Assembly: GCA_947467605.1 (NCBI GenBank)
Contig: CANIII010000007.1
Location: 1 to 64,000, forward strand
Direction: 5' to 3'
Source of the DNA: Acidobacteriota bacterium
GTDB taxonomy: Bacteria > Acidobacteriota > Vicinamibacteria > Vicinamibacterales > SCN-69-37
DNA: 64,000 nt
Within the stretch, counting starts at the first letter, position 1; every line of letters begins with the position of its first letter. A model generated the notes under the pieces. The model worked only from the letters and a program-made list of their open reading frames with translations, was not told where the DNA came from and made no database searches. This document shows, piece after piece, positions 16,991 through 26,363 of the stretch. A program made the position numbers and the translations under genes.

Positions 16991-19900
16991 CTAGGCGGCT
17001 TCAGCGACGTTCATCACCGACTTCTTCTTGTCGCGTCCGAACAATCGACGCATCCGATCGCGCGTGCTGGCCAGGATGTCGTAGAACGTCGGAATCACGA
17101 GGAGCGTCAGCAGCGTCGATGTGATGACGCCGCCGATGACCGCGCGACCCATCGGCGCGCGGAAGTCGGCACCCTCGCCATGGCCCATTGCCACCGGAAT
17201 CATCCCGGCGATCAACGCGAACGTCGTCATCAGAATCGGCCGCAGCCTGGCGCGACCAGCTTCGATGATGGCATCACGTCGCGAGAGCCCCTTTTCTTCG
17301 GACCACTTCGCAAAGTCAATGAGCAGGATGGCATTCTTCGCCACGATGCCCATCAGCAGGATGACGCCGATCAGGCTCATGATGTTGAGCGTGTCGCCGG
17401 TGATCATCAGCATACCGACGACGCCGATCAGTGAGAGCGGCAGCGACAGCATGATCGCGAGCGGATCGAGGAACGAACCGAACTGGATGACCAGCACGAG
17501 ATACATCAGCATCACAGCCACGCCGAGCGCGATGATGATCCGCCCAAATACCTCGCGCTGATCCGCCGTGTCGCCACCCTGGGTGATCTGGTAGCCAGGC
17601 GGCAGGTTGACCTTCGCGAGACCAGTTTCGATGTCTTTCATGACCTCAGAGAGCGGATGTCCTTCGGTGTTGGCTTGGACCTCGATCACGCGTTCGCGAT
17701 TCAGGTGATCCACACGTGCCGGTCCGTTGGACGGCGTGATTTTGGCGATCTGGCCGAGGGGCATCGTGCCCGCGCGACCCGTGCCGTCACGCACCACCAG
17801 TGGGAGACCGGCAAGATCGGCCGCACCCTGACGCGTGTCAGGCGCGAGTCGGACGCGCACGTCGCGTGTCTTGCCACTCGGGTCAACCCAGTCGCCGGCT
17901 TTGAAGCCGGCGAATGCGGGACGCAGCGCTTGTGCGATGTCGCTCACGCGAATGCCGAGCGATCCGGCCAGCGCGCGATCAACCTTGACGTCGAGTTCAG
18001 GCTTCTGCCCGCGCGTGGACAGGCCCACATCAACAGCGCCCGGCACGTTGCGCACGATGTTCAACACCTGATCGGCCAGTCGCGCGAGTTCACCGGGATC
18101 GGCACCGCGGATCTGAATTTGGATTTGCTTGAGGTTGTCCATGCGTCCGCTGGCAATTGACGCCGTGACCCCACCCATGCCCTTGATTCCTTCGCGCAGT
18201 GTCGACGCAATCAGATCCTGATGGCGCGTGCGCGTGGCCTTCGGCGTGAGACGCACATAGATCGTGCCCTCGTCGACCGCGCCCGTCTTGCTGCCTAATG
18301 TGGCGTAGGTGTACGAGACCTCTGGCTGTCTGCGGACCAGCGCCGCCACTTCTTCGATGCGCTTCTCGGTGTAGTCGAGGTTCGATCCGGGCGGCGTCTC
18401 GATGTTGATGATCAGCTCCGACACATCCTGCACCGGGAAGAAGCTGCCGCCGAGGTAGCCCAGGGCCGGCATCGCGATCGCGCCCACAAAGGAGGCGAGC
18501 GCGAGTGTGACCATCGCCAATCGGTGACGCAGTGCCCACCCGATGACCCGCTTGTAGTTGTTCGCCTGCCGGTCGAACCACAGGTTGAACTGGTTGAGGC
18601 CGCGCGAGATGAATGACCGCTTCGACATCTCCACGTGCGGATCGGGCCAATAGGCAGACAGCATTGGGTCCAGCGAGAAGCTGACGAACAGCGACACGAG
18701 TACCGAGCATGCAATCGTGAGCGCGAACGGCGCAAACCACTGCTGTGCGATGCCGCCCATAAACGCGATCGGCACAAAGACGACGATGATCGAGAATGTA
18801 GTGGCCGCGACGGCCATCGCGATCTCCGATGTGCCTTCGCGAGATGCCGTGTAGTGGTCTTTGCCCATCTCGATATGTCGCACGATGTTCTCGCGCACGA
18901 CGATGGCATCGTCAATCAGGATGCCGATGGAGAGCGACAACCCGAGCAGCGACATCGTGTTCAGCGTGAAGCCGAACGCCAGCACGGCGATGAAGGAGGC
19001 CACGACGGAGACGGGCAGCGCGAGACCGGTGATCACTGTGGAGCGCCAGGAATTCAGGAAGAGGAAGACGGTCAGCACCGTCAGCAACGCGCCTTCGATG
19101 ATCGCGGATTGCACGTTGTCGACTGAGTTGGTCACGCGCGCACCAGCGTCGCGGACGAGTTTGAGCTCAACGCCAGGCGGCAACGTCTTGCGCAACGCCT
19201 CAACTTCGGTCTTGACCGTGTCCGCCACTGCTGTCGTGCTGTAGCCCTTCGATTTCTTCACGTCGATGCCGACTGACTCGAGCCCCGAGTAGAACGCGCC
19301 GGTGCGCGGCTCCGCAATCCCAATGCGTGCGGTGGCCACGTCTGAGAGGTGGATGACGCGACCCGCACGCTCAGCGACAACAAGTTGCGAGAAGTCGTCG
19401 ACCGTCTCCAGCCTGCCGCGCAGACGAATCGTGCGTTCGTCCATCTTGCCGAGTAGTTGCCCGACTGGCACCGAGAGATTTTGCGACTGCAGTGCGCCGA
19501 CCACTTCGCCCACACTGACGCCGCTCGCCTGAAGGGCGTCCGGCCGCAGGTCGATCGTCATCTCGCGCGCGTGTTCACCGGCAATTTCCACTTCGCCCAC
19601 GCCGGTCACCGCGCGCAGTCGACGTGTGATGCCGGGATCCGCCAACAACGTCAACTGTTCCACGGGCATGGTCTTGGACGAGAGCGCGAGCGAGATGATC
19701 GGCACGTCATTCGGATTGACCTTGGTGAGGATGGGTTCCTTCATCTCCTCTGGGAGGTCGTTGCGGATCGAGTTGATCTTGTCGCGAATCTCCTGCGTGG
19801 CTTCCTGCAGGTCCTTCTCGTACTGGAATTCCACGACAAGCACACCGAAGCTGTCGAGCGCGTTCGACTTCACCTTCTTCACACCGCTGATGCCAGAGAA

Positions 19901-20110
19901 CGCCTCCTCCATCGGATCAAGGATCTCGCGCTCGACGTTGTCGGGTGACGCGCCCGGATATGGCGCAGAGACGACAACGACCGGCACGGCGACGTCGGGG
20001 AATTCGTCGGTCTGCAATTGAAACAGCGACACGATGCCGAACACCACCAGCGCCAACATCGTGACGACGGTGATGACAGGGCGACGAATGGCAAAATCTG
20101 AGATGGTCAT
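16991..20110 (-). CDS. RND-family multidrug efflux transporter (HAE1 type)
   Basis: A 1039-residue inner-membrane proton-driven pump. It shows the RND layout of 12 membrane helices and two large periplasmic loops. Visible signatures: FAIRRPVITVV at the N-terminus, LQTDEFPDVAVPVV, the TM4 proton-relay pair in GILIDDAIVVREN, EGTSEIAMAVAATTFSIIVVFVP, and the second-half GVILLMGIVAKNAILLIDFA with GRARLRPILMTT. It is the last gene of the TetR-TolC-adaptor-pump operon, starting 2 nt after the adaptor stop with no clear Shine-Dalgarno sequence. The drug spectrum cannot be read from the sequence. Confidence 0.95.
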   Translation of the reverse strand: MTISDFAIRRPVITVVTMLALVVFGIVSLFQLQTDEFPDVAVPVVVVSAPYPGASPDNVEREILDPMEEAFSGISGVKKVKSNALDSFGVLVVEFQYEKDLQEATQEIRDKINSIRNDLPEEMKEPILTKVNPNDVPIISLALSSKTMPVEQLTLLADPGITRRLRAVTGVGEVEIAGEHAREMTIDLRPDALQASGVSVGEVVGALQSQNLSVPVGQLLGKMDERTIRLRGRLETVDDFSQLVVAERAGRVIHLSDVATARIGIAEPRTGAFYSGLESVGIDVKKSKGYSTTAVADTVKTEVEALRKTLPPGVELKLVRDAGARVTNSVDNVQSAIIEGALLTVLTVFLFLNSWRSTVITGLALPVSVVASFIAVLAFGFTLNTMSLLGLSLSIGILIDDAIVVRENIVRHIEMGKDHYTASREGTSEIAMAVAATTFSIIVVFVPIAFMGGIAQQWFAPFALTIACSVLVSLFVSFSLDPMLSAYWPDPHVEMSKRSFISRGLNQFNLWFDRQANNYKRVIGWALRHRLAMVTLALASFVGAIAMPALGYLGGSFFPVQDVSELIINIETPPGSNLDYTEKRIEEVAALVRRQPEVSYTYATLGSKTGAVDEGTIYVRLTPKATRTRHQDLIASTLREGIKGMGGVTASIASGRMDNLKQIQIQIRGADPGELARLADQVLNIVRNVPGAVDVGLSTRGQKPELDVKVDRALAGSLGIRVSDIAQALRPAFAGFKAGDWVDPSGKTRDVRVRLAPDTRQGAADLAGLPLVVRDGTGRAGTMPLGQIAKITPSNGPARVDHLNRERVIEVQANTEGHPLSEVMKDIETGLAKVNLPPGYQITQGGDTADQREVFGRIIIALGVAVMLMYLVLVIQFGSFLDPLAIMLSLPLSLIGVVGMLMITGDTLNIMSLIGVILLMGIVAKNAILLIDFAKWSEEKGLSRRDAIIEAGRARLRPILMTTFALIAGMIPVAMGHGEGADFRAPMGRAVIGGVITSTLLTLLVIPTFYDILASTRDRMRRLFGRDKKKSVMNVAEAA

Positions 20111-20112
20111 GG

Positions 20113-21225
20113 CTAGTTCTTCACCACGTTGACGGCGGTGCCCGGTGCGACGGCCTTGGACGAACCGAGGATCACGATGTCGCCGGCACTGAGCCCGCTC
20201 GCGATTTCCACCAGTTCGGTGTCTGACTGCCTGAGGCCGAGCGTCACGCTGACGCGTTCAGCCTTGCCGTCACGCACGCGTGTCACCGTGGGCGTCGGGC
20301 CAGTTTCGTCAACGGCCGACAGCGGCACCACGATGCCGGTTCGCGTTGAGGTCTCGATGCGACCTTCAGCGAAGAGGCCGGCAATCAGGCGACCACCCGT
20401 GTTGGGCAGCGACACGAACACGACGATCTGGCGTGTGATGGCGTCTGCCGTCGGGCTGAGCCGATCGACGCGGCCGATGAACGTTTGCTCCGGATAGCCA
20501 CGGACACGGAAGGGCACTGACGCGCCGGCGCGCACCTGACCGATCTGATCGGCTGGGACCGACGCTTCAAGGCGCATGCTCGATGGATCGATGATGGTCA
20601 CGATTGGCGCGCCTGGCGACACGACGTCGCCCTGGTGCGCGGGGCGATCGCTGACGACGCCCGCGAACGGCGCCCTGACGGTTGTGTCGTCGAGTTGCTG
20701 CCAGACCGACTTGTGTCTGGCCTTTGCGGCAGCGACCATCGCGCGCGCATTCGAGACCAGGTTGTTGGCTTGTTCTAGATCACGGGCTGCGAGCGCTCCG
20801 CCTTTGACGAGCGATGCCGTGCGCGCCTGCTCGCTCTCGGCGACGCTCAGGGCTGTCTCGGTTGATTTCACTGCCGCTTCGGCCGACTGAAACGCATCGT
20901 CGAGGTCGCGCGCGCCGATCTTGGCGATCACCTGGCCGGCGGTGACCGGCTGGCCCTTGTCGACGGTCAGCGTCAGCACGGAGCCGCCCACTTGCGCACG
21001 CACGGTGGCTTCACGCGCAGCCGTCAGTTGACCCGACACGGCCGGACCCGAACGCAACTCAGATACCGATGCGGTGGCGACGTTGTCGGTGGCGAGCTTG
21101 ACCGATGGCGGCGCGACGTTTGCTGCGGCCGCCGGTGTCTGGGCCGACCCACACGCGGTCGTCGCGACCAGAATTGCGGCCGCCACGCCCATCACCACCC
21201 ACTGTGTTGTCTTCTTCATCGTCAT
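20113..21225 (-). CDS. RND efflux periplasmic adaptor lipoprotein
   Basis: A 370-residue membrane-fusion protein linking the RND pump to the TolC channel. The signal peptide ends in a lipobox (ATTAC, Cys25), so it is a lipoprotein. Next come the lipoyl halves (VRAQVGGSVLTLTVDKGQPVTAGQVIAKI and VRAPFAGVVSDRPAHQGDVVSPG) separated by a helical hairpin (about 105-160), then beta-barrel and membrane-proximal domains. The frame is open to 21255, but ATG 21225 is preferred because GGAGAGAGA precedes it and the lipobox is correctly placed. It starts 19 nt after the TolC stop. Confidence 0.93.
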   Translation of the reverse strand: MTMKKTTQWVVMGVAAAILVATTACGSAQTPAAAANVAPPSVKLATDNVATASVSELRSGPAVSGQLTAAREATVRAQVGGSVLTLTVDKGQPVTAGQVIAKIGARDLDDAFQSAEAAVKSTETALSVAESEQARTASLVKGGALAARDLEQANNLVSNARAMVAAAKARHKSVWQQLDDTTVRAPFAGVVSDRPAHQGDVVSPGAPIVTIIDPSSMRLEASVPADQIGQVRAGASVPFRVRGYPEQTFIGRVDRLSPTADAITRQIVVFVSLPNTGGRLIAGLFAEGRIETSTRTGIVVPLSAVDETGPTPTVTRVRDGKAERVSVTLGLRQSDTELVEIASGLSAGDIVILGSSKAVAPGTAVNVVKN

Positions 21226-21244
21226 GGTCTCTCTCTCCACTTGT

Positions 21245-22645
21245 CTACCGCGCACCGATCGGAAGGTTCTTCAGGAGCGCCACCCGCGTGCGCGCAATCT
21301 GCAAGTCGCGTGCGGCCACCGCGCGGTTCGCTTGCGCCACCTGTAGCGACAGTCGCGAATCCGACAGCTCCAGTTGTGTCGATAGACCCTCGCGGTAGCG
21401 GAGGTCTGCAATTTCGTAGGCGCGCTGCGCCTGTTGAATGGTTCCTGCAGTGGCTTGCCATGCCGCTTCGGCGGCTCTGAGTTCGTTGACGGCGGTCTCC
21501 GTGTCGAGGCCAGCGAGCGCGCGTGCCTGATTGCGTTGCACCTGGGCGCCCTCGAGATCCGCTTGCGCGGCGAGGGCGTCGCCTTGCAAGCGATAGCCCG
21601 TGAAGAGCGGCACGTTCAACTGCACACCGATCGTCGCGTTGGTACGGAAGTCATCGAAGCCGGGAATCAGGCCGCTTGAGGGATAGCCGACCTTGCCGAA
21701 CGATGACGTGACGCTGACGCTGGGAAGGCGCTCTGATCGTGCGATCGCGATGGCCTGTTCGCGCACGTTCACGAGCGCGTCAGCCTGGAGTACTTGCGCG
21801 CGCGTCGCTTTCGGCGGTTCCGCCGTCGCGGCGGCCAGCGCGGCGATGAACGGCTCCGGTGCCGAGAGCGTGGCGACGTCAAGGTCCACGTTGAGCGCGA
21901 GCGGTTCGGGTGCCGGCATCTTCAGGAGCTGACGCAAGCGCAGGTAGGCGGTGTCGCGATCGGCGCGGCGACGAATCACCACAGGGCGCTGGTTGTCTCG
22001 GGCGACCTGCGCCCGAAGCAGTTCGAACTCTGGCTGGCGGCCGGCGTCGAATCCGAGCTTCGTCTGCTCGTAGGCCGCACTGACCTGCGCGAGACCGGAT
22101 TCCGCGATGATGACCAGTCGATCCATCAGGGCGGCGTCATAGAACGCTTTGGTGACTTCGAGTTGCAGCTGCGCGCGGGCGCCGTCGGTGGCGAGCGCCG
22201 CGCTCGTCTTGCCCAGATCGGCCTGTGCGAGTTGCGCTCCAGTCCGTCCGCCGGAATAGAGCAACTGCGATGCGGACACCGTGGCGCGGTAGACGTTTCG
22301 CTGACCAAACGGCAGCTTGCTGAAGTCGACGCTCGAGTCGGACGACGACGAGCTTGTGGTGGCGGATGTCGAGGCACTCGAACCGAAGATGCCACTGAAC
22401 TCCGACGCGAGGGTGCGGTCGTACGAGCCGGTCAGGTTCACCTGCGGCAGACGCAGGCTTCGAGCGCGGATGCGATCCGCCTCAGCTCGCGTTTCTGAGG
22501 CGCGGGTCTCTGCGATCGTCTCGCTGCGAGATTCGGCAATGCGCAACGCTTCAGTGAGTGTGATCGCCGGTGCCACTGGCGCCTGCGCCTGGGCCGGTGC
22601 GGCCATGGTCAATGACAGAACGACACACGCGATTGTTGTCTTCAT
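21245..22645 (-). CDS. TolC-family outer-membrane efflux channel
   Basis: A 466-residue outer-membrane factor with a signal peptide (MKTTIACVVLSLTMAAPAQAQ). It has the duplicated helical arrangement of TolC: ITLTEALRIAESRSETIAETRA starts repeat one, and TKATRAQVLQADALVNVREQAI starts repeat two. A Ser-rich stretch near residues 88-105 would lie in an extracellular loop. Its ATG overlaps the TetR stop by 4 nt (ATGA), so it is translationally coupled to the repressor. Together with the adaptor and pump it forms a tripartite efflux system. Confidence 0.93.
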   Translation of the reverse strand: MKTTIACVVLSLTMAAPAQAQAPVAPAITLTEALRIAESRSETIAETRASETRAEADRIRARSLRLPQVNLTGSYDRTLASEFSGIFGSSASTSATTSSSSSDSSVDFSKLPFGQRNVYRATVSASQLLYSGGRTGAQLAQADLGKTSAALATDGARAQLQLEVTKAFYDAALMDRLVIIAESGLAQVSAAYEQTKLGFDAGRQPEFELLRAQVARDNQRPVVIRRRADRDTAYLRLRQLLKMPAPEPLALNVDLDVATLSAPEPFIAALAAATAEPPKATRAQVLQADALVNVREQAIAIARSERLPSVSVTSSFGKVGYPSSGLIPGFDDFRTNATIGVQLNVPLFTGYRLQGDALAAQADLEGAQVQRNQARALAGLDTETAVNELRAAEAAWQATAGTIQQAQRAYEIADLRYREGLSTQLELSDSRLSLQVAQANRAVAARDLQIARTRVALLKNLPIGAR

Positions 22646-23226
22646 GATGTCTGGGTCTTGTTCACGGCAATGGCGTTGAGAAAGAGGGGCACGTAGTGAT
22701 CGACCGCGTCCCGAAGGGCGTAGGGAAAACGCGCCGACATCGCGTCGCGACCAAGCGCGTCACTGAAGAGCACCCCCATCAGCATCGCGGCGGCCGCGTG
22801 CGGCTTCCACGTCGTGGAGGCCAAACCGCGGAGTTGCAGCGTCTTGAGGTAGTCGGCGAGGTCGTCGGCGATCTTCGTCGACGCCTTCATCGAGCACTCG
22901 CACATCTCCGGGTGTTCATCGAACTCGCCCATGGTCTTGCGGATGAGCGTGCGGTACTTGTGGAGGTGCTTGTGATGATGCCGAGCCCAGTCGGCGAGCT
23001 CCGTGGCCGGATCGACGGGGTTGTCGGGCAAAGACTTCGCGGCCACGATGTCGACGAGCGATTCAAGCGCGGCTTCGAGCAGGTCGTCCTTGCTCTTGAA
23101 GTGTCGGAACAGCGTGACTTCGTTGACGCCGGCCTCCTGCGCGATCCGGCGCGTCGTGGCCCCGCGGGACCCGACCTCGCCGAATAGCTTGATGGTGGCT
23201 TTGAGCAGCGATTCTCTGACGTCCAT
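22642..23226 (-). CDS. TetR-family repressor of the efflux operon
   Basis: A 194-residue regulator. The N-terminal TetR helix-turn-helix is clear (TTRRIAQEAGVNEVTLFRHFKSKDDLL, about residues 23-49). The C-terminal ligand domain is divergent, with a His-rich stretch (ARHHHKHLHKY) and a Cys pair (MCECS). It is the first gene of the operon that continues with tolC, adaptor and pump, and a perfect palindrome lies 31 bp upstream. By family and position it should repress its own operon and respond to an effector exported by the pump. Confidence 0.92.
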   Translation of the reverse strand: MDVRESLLKATIKLFGEVGSRGATTRRIAQEAGVNEVTLFRHFKSKDDLLEAALESLVDIVAAKSLPDNPVDPATELADWARHHHKHLHKYRTLIRKTMGEFDEHPEMCECSMKASTKIADDLADYLKTLQLRGLASTTWKPHAAAAMLMGVLFSDALGRDAMSARFPYALRDAVDHYVPLFLNAIAVNKTQTS

Positions 23227-23232
23227 CTCTCC

Positions 23233-23262
23233 AACCTAGCTGACCCGGTGGAATCAGAGCAA
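23233..23262 (-). promoter_or_regulatory. Candidate promoter of the efflux operon
   Basis: On the minus strand TTGCTC (23262-23257) and TAGGTT (23238-23233) are separated by 18 bp, and TAGGTT lies 6 nt before the tetR start codon. The -35 hexamer overlaps the palindrome at 23258-23275, as expected for steric repression. GGAGAG between TAGGTT and ATG could also serve as a ribosome binding site. Confidence 0.45.
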
Positions 23263-23275
23263 GTGATTACTTGCT
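23258..23275. promoter_or_regulatory. Perfect palindrome, likely TetR operator
   Basis: AGCAAGT-GATT-ACTTGCT is a perfect 7-bp inverted repeat with a 4-bp centre, 18 bp in all, which is the usual TetR-family operator size. It sits 31 bp upstream of the tetR start and overlaps the candidate -35 box. It is the only palindrome of this quality that I see in the 169-bp gap between tetR and the divergent metallopeptidase gene. Confidence 0.7.
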
Positions 23276-23395
23276 TGCTCGAATCCGAACACTGCGCGGT
23301 GCCTATAGGCGTTGTGACGCCTGTTCTGGCGACTTTGTTCCTTCGAGCGACAAGCAACGGGTTATTTGTGATCTTTGGTACCCTCGGAAGGTTCC

Positions 23396-24085
23396 GTGCC
23401 GAATATCACCGTCGTCCGACACGCCCGAGCCCGTCGCTACGTCCTGAGACTCGGGCCGGACGGCGGCATCCGCCTGACCGTGCCCCGGCGAGCGTCAGTT
23501 GAAGGCGGCCTGAAGTTCGTCGCGGGCCAGCACGAATGGATCGCCCGCGAACGCGCACGGATGGCCGAGCGCGCCGAGACCTGGACGGAGGGCACCGAAA
23601 TTTGGTGGCGGGGTGAACGCGTCACGCTGGTCCTCAGTGCGGATGGCCACCACATCCTCTGCGGCGATCAGCGGATTCCGTTCACCGGCGGACGCATCCG
23701 TTCATCCACTGACGCACAACCGTCGTTGTTTGACCTGCCGGATCTGCGCCCAACCGTCGAAGCGCACTTGCGCGCGGTCGCCGCACGGGAACTGCCGCCG
23801 TTGTGTCTGGAAGCCGCGCGTGCGCATCAGGTCGCCGTGGCGCGCGTGTTCGTGCGCAATCAGCGCTCACGCTGGGGCGCCTGCTCATCGACCGGCACCA
23901 TCACACTGAACTGGCGCCTGCTCCAAATGCCGGCGTGGGTGCGTGACTACGTCATCCTTCACGAACTCATGCATCGTCGACAGCCGAATCACTCCGTGCG
24001 GTTCTGGCGGGAGGTCGCGTCGGTGTGCCCGGCGTGGCGCGAGGCGGAACGTTGGATCAGAAAGAACGGTCGAACGATTCTGTGA
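23396..24085 (+). CDS. YgjP/SprT-type zinc metallopeptidase (DUF45)
   Basis: A 229-residue cytoplasmic protein of the YgjP/WLM family. The zinc motif HELMH is at residues 189-193 and the third ligand is His in PNHSVRFW about ten residues later. The family's RNQRSRWGACSSTGTITLNW segment precedes it. The N-terminal VVRHARARRYVLRL matches the usual start of the family. The frame opens at TTG 23375, but GTG 23396 is chosen because GGAAGG precedes it by 4 nt and it begins at the conserved part. It converges with pbpC with 3 bp between stops. The substrate is unknown. Confidence 0.88.
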   Translation: MPNITVVRHARARRYVLRLGPDGGIRLTVPRRASVEGGLKFVAGQHEWIARERARMAERAETWTEGTEIWWRGERVTLVLSADGHHILCGDQRIPFTGGRIRSSTDAQPSLFDLPDLRPTVEAHLRAVAARELPPLCLEAARAHQVAVARVFVRNQRSRWGACSSTGTITLNWRLLQMPAWVRDYVILHELMHRRQPNHSVRFWREVASVCPAWREAERWIRKNGRTIL

Positions 24086-24088
24086 GGG

Positions 24089-26356
24089 CTATCGAACGCT
24101 GATGCGTGTCTGTGCGCGGGCGCCTGTCGCATCAATGGCCACGATCTGATGTTCACCGCGCGTGAGTGGCCACTCGATCGCTCGATCGGCATCGCTCGTG
24201 CCGAATCGGGTGCCGTTAATTTCCCAGACGACGTCACCGGCTGCGCCGCGAGCTCGCAACTTCAGCGTTTGAAAGTCGGCGCGCAGCGTCGGATCGTACA
24301 GATAGGTGGCGCCGCCAAGCGGATTCACAATCTGCAGGCCGGTCGCGGTGATCGTCGGTGACGTCGATCGACTGCGCGCCGCCAATGGTTGCCGTGTCTG
24401 TGTGGATGCCCAGGCTCGATACTCGTCCGGCCACACCGTGATCACGCCTTCGTCGCTCGCGTGATGCCAACTGCAGCGCCCGGCCGGTGTCTCATTGGGT
24501 ACCCACTCATCGACGCGCGTCGGACAGGCATCTCCAGCAGGCAGGCCTGACATGGCACAAATCGATTGCCGGTGCACAGTCGGTGGCGGCGCGAGCACCG
24601 GCGCCAGCGGATCGCGCGATCGGCCGAATCGCTCCACGGCTGCTGTCATGACTTCATGGAAGATGGGACCTGCGCCGGTGACGCCCGACGATCCGCGCAT
24701 GGGTGCGCGATCGAAATTGCCCACCCAGACGCCAACCGTGACATCAGGCGTGAAGCCCACGGCCCAGTTGTCGCGATACGCCTGCGATGTGCCGGTCTTT
24801 GCAGCGACTGTGAACGGGAACTCGAGACTGCCGCCGCGTCCGAAGATGAACGCGCGCGCCTGATTGTCCGAAAGAATGTCCGTGAGGAAGAACGCCGAGC
24901 GCTCGGAGATGACCCGATTCGACGAGCGCACCGCCACGCCGCCGCGCGCCAGCATCGCGTAGGCCTCGACCATTTCATCGAGCCGGACTTCCGCGTTGCC
25001 GAGCGTGAGCCCGAGGCCATAAAACGCGGCGTTGTTGTCGAGCGTGGAGAATCCCGACTGCCGAAGCATGCGGGCCACAGCCGGCACACCGACCTCAGAG
25101 GCCAGGACGACCGCCGGAATATTCTCTGAACCCGCAAGCGCGTATCGCACGAGCAGCGGTCCGCGGTAGAGGCCGTCGTAGTTGCGCGGCTCATACAGAA
25201 TGCCCGACTGCGCCGTGGGGAAGTGCGACGGCACATCGGCGAGCGCGCGACCCGGGTGCACACCGCGTTCGAAGGCGGCGGCGTACGTGAACGGCTTCAA
25301 CGCAGACCCCGGCTGTCTCGGCGATGTCACGCCGTCGATCGCGCCACCGTGTTCACGATCGCTGTAGTCGCCCGAACCTTCCCACGCCAGCCACTCACCG
25401 TTGTGGTTGTCGAGCACCGCGACGGCCACGTTGTGTGCGTTGTGCGCATCCAGTGAGGGCCGGTTGGCGCGGATCACGCCGCCCACGATGCGTTGCAGCT
25501 CAGCATCCAGCGTCGTGACGATGCGTCGATCGCCGGCGTCGCGATCGGCGGCCGCCAGTGCGCGCTGCACTAAATGAGGAGCGAGTGTGCCGCCGCGTTC
25601 GCGCTCGAGCACGATCCGCTCTCTGACGGCGGCGCCGGCGACTTCGGCCGTGATGAAGCCGCGGGACTTCATCTCCGTGATGATGCGCTGCTGACGCGCG
25701 CGCGCGGCATCGGGTCGTCGCCACGGGTTGAACCGCGTCGGCTGCTGTGGCAGCGCTGCAATGAAGGCCGATTCCGCCACGGTGAGTGACGATGCCGGTC
25801 GTCCGAAATAGGCCTCGCTGGCTCTGGCGGCGCCGGTGATCTGGTTGCCATAGGGTGCCAGTGACAAATACCGCGCGAGAATCTCGTCCTTTGTCAGGCG
25901 ATGCTCGAGTCGCAGTGCAATGACGGCCTCGCGCGCCTTGGCCCACCACCCGCGCGATGCCACGCCGTTCTGCTGACGCAGGAGCAGGTCCGCGACCTGT
26001 TGCGTGATGGTCGATCCCCCCTCCACGATGCGTCGCGCGCGCAGATCCTTCCATGCGGCACGGACAATCGCGATCGGATCGACGCCGACGTGATGACGGA
26101 AGCGCACGTCCTCTGCCGCGATGGTCGCATCGCGCAACGACGCCGGTACGTCCTCAGGTCGCAACACACTGCCACGGGTCCCTGACGAAGACCGTGCTTC
26201 GTAGAGCACTTCGCCATGTCGATCGACCACGACGACCGACGGGGACTCGTGGGTGTCGAGGAACCCCGGTGGCAGCGCGCCGCATCGCAGCCACACCCCG
26301 CCCGCAATGCTGCCGGTCAGCAGCGCAACAAGCGTGAGGCGTCGTCTGGGCGTCAT
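24089..26356 (-). CDS. pbpC: Penicillin-binding protein 1C (bifunctional)
   Basis: A 755-residue class A PBP anchored by an N-terminal helix (about 6-24). The glycosyltransferase 51 domain has AAEDVRFRHHVGVDP (catalytic Glu82) and GGSTITQQVADLL. The transpeptidase domain has SALK (SxxK serine) in RQPGSALKPFTYA, SEN in GSENIPAV, and KTG in AAKTGTSQAYRDNWAVG. A C-terminal beta-sandwich (BiPBP_C-like) ends the protein. It lies 7 nt after the alpha-2-macroglobulin gene, the classic yfhM-pbpC pairing. Family role: peptidoglycan synthesis or repair. Confidence 0.95.
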   Translation of the reverse strand: MTPRRRLTLVALLTGSIAGGVWLRCGALPPGFLDTHESPSVVVVDRHGEVLYEARSSSGTRGSVLRPEDVPASLRDATIAAEDVRFRHHVGVDPIAIVRAAWKDLRARRIVEGGSTITQQVADLLLRQQNGVASRGWWAKAREAVIALRLEHRLTKDEILARYLSLAPYGNQITGAARASEAYFGRPASSLTVAESAFIAALPQQPTRFNPWRRPDAARARQQRIITEMKSRGFITAEVAGAAVRERIVLERERGGTLAPHLVQRALAAADRDAGDRRIVTTLDAELQRIVGGVIRANRPSLDAHNAHNVAVAVLDNHNGEWLAWEGSGDYSDREHGGAIDGVTSPRQPGSALKPFTYAAAFERGVHPGRALADVPSHFPTAQSGILYEPRNYDGLYRGPLLVRYALAGSENIPAVVLASEVGVPAVARMLRQSGFSTLDNNAAFYGLGLTLGNAEVRLDEMVEAYAMLARGGVAVRSSNRVISERSAFFLTDILSDNQARAFIFGRGGSLEFPFTVAAKTGTSQAYRDNWAVGFTPDVTVGVWVGNFDRAPMRGSSGVTGAGPIFHEVMTAAVERFGRSRDPLAPVLAPPPTVHRQSICAMSGLPAGDACPTRVDEWVPNETPAGRCSWHHASDEGVITVWPDEYRAWASTQTRQPLAARSRSTSPTITATGLQIVNPLGGATYLYDPTLRADFQTLKLRARGAAGDVVWEINGTRFGTSDADRAIEWPLTRGEHQIVAIDATGARAQTRISVR

Positions 26357-26363
26357 GTGCCGG

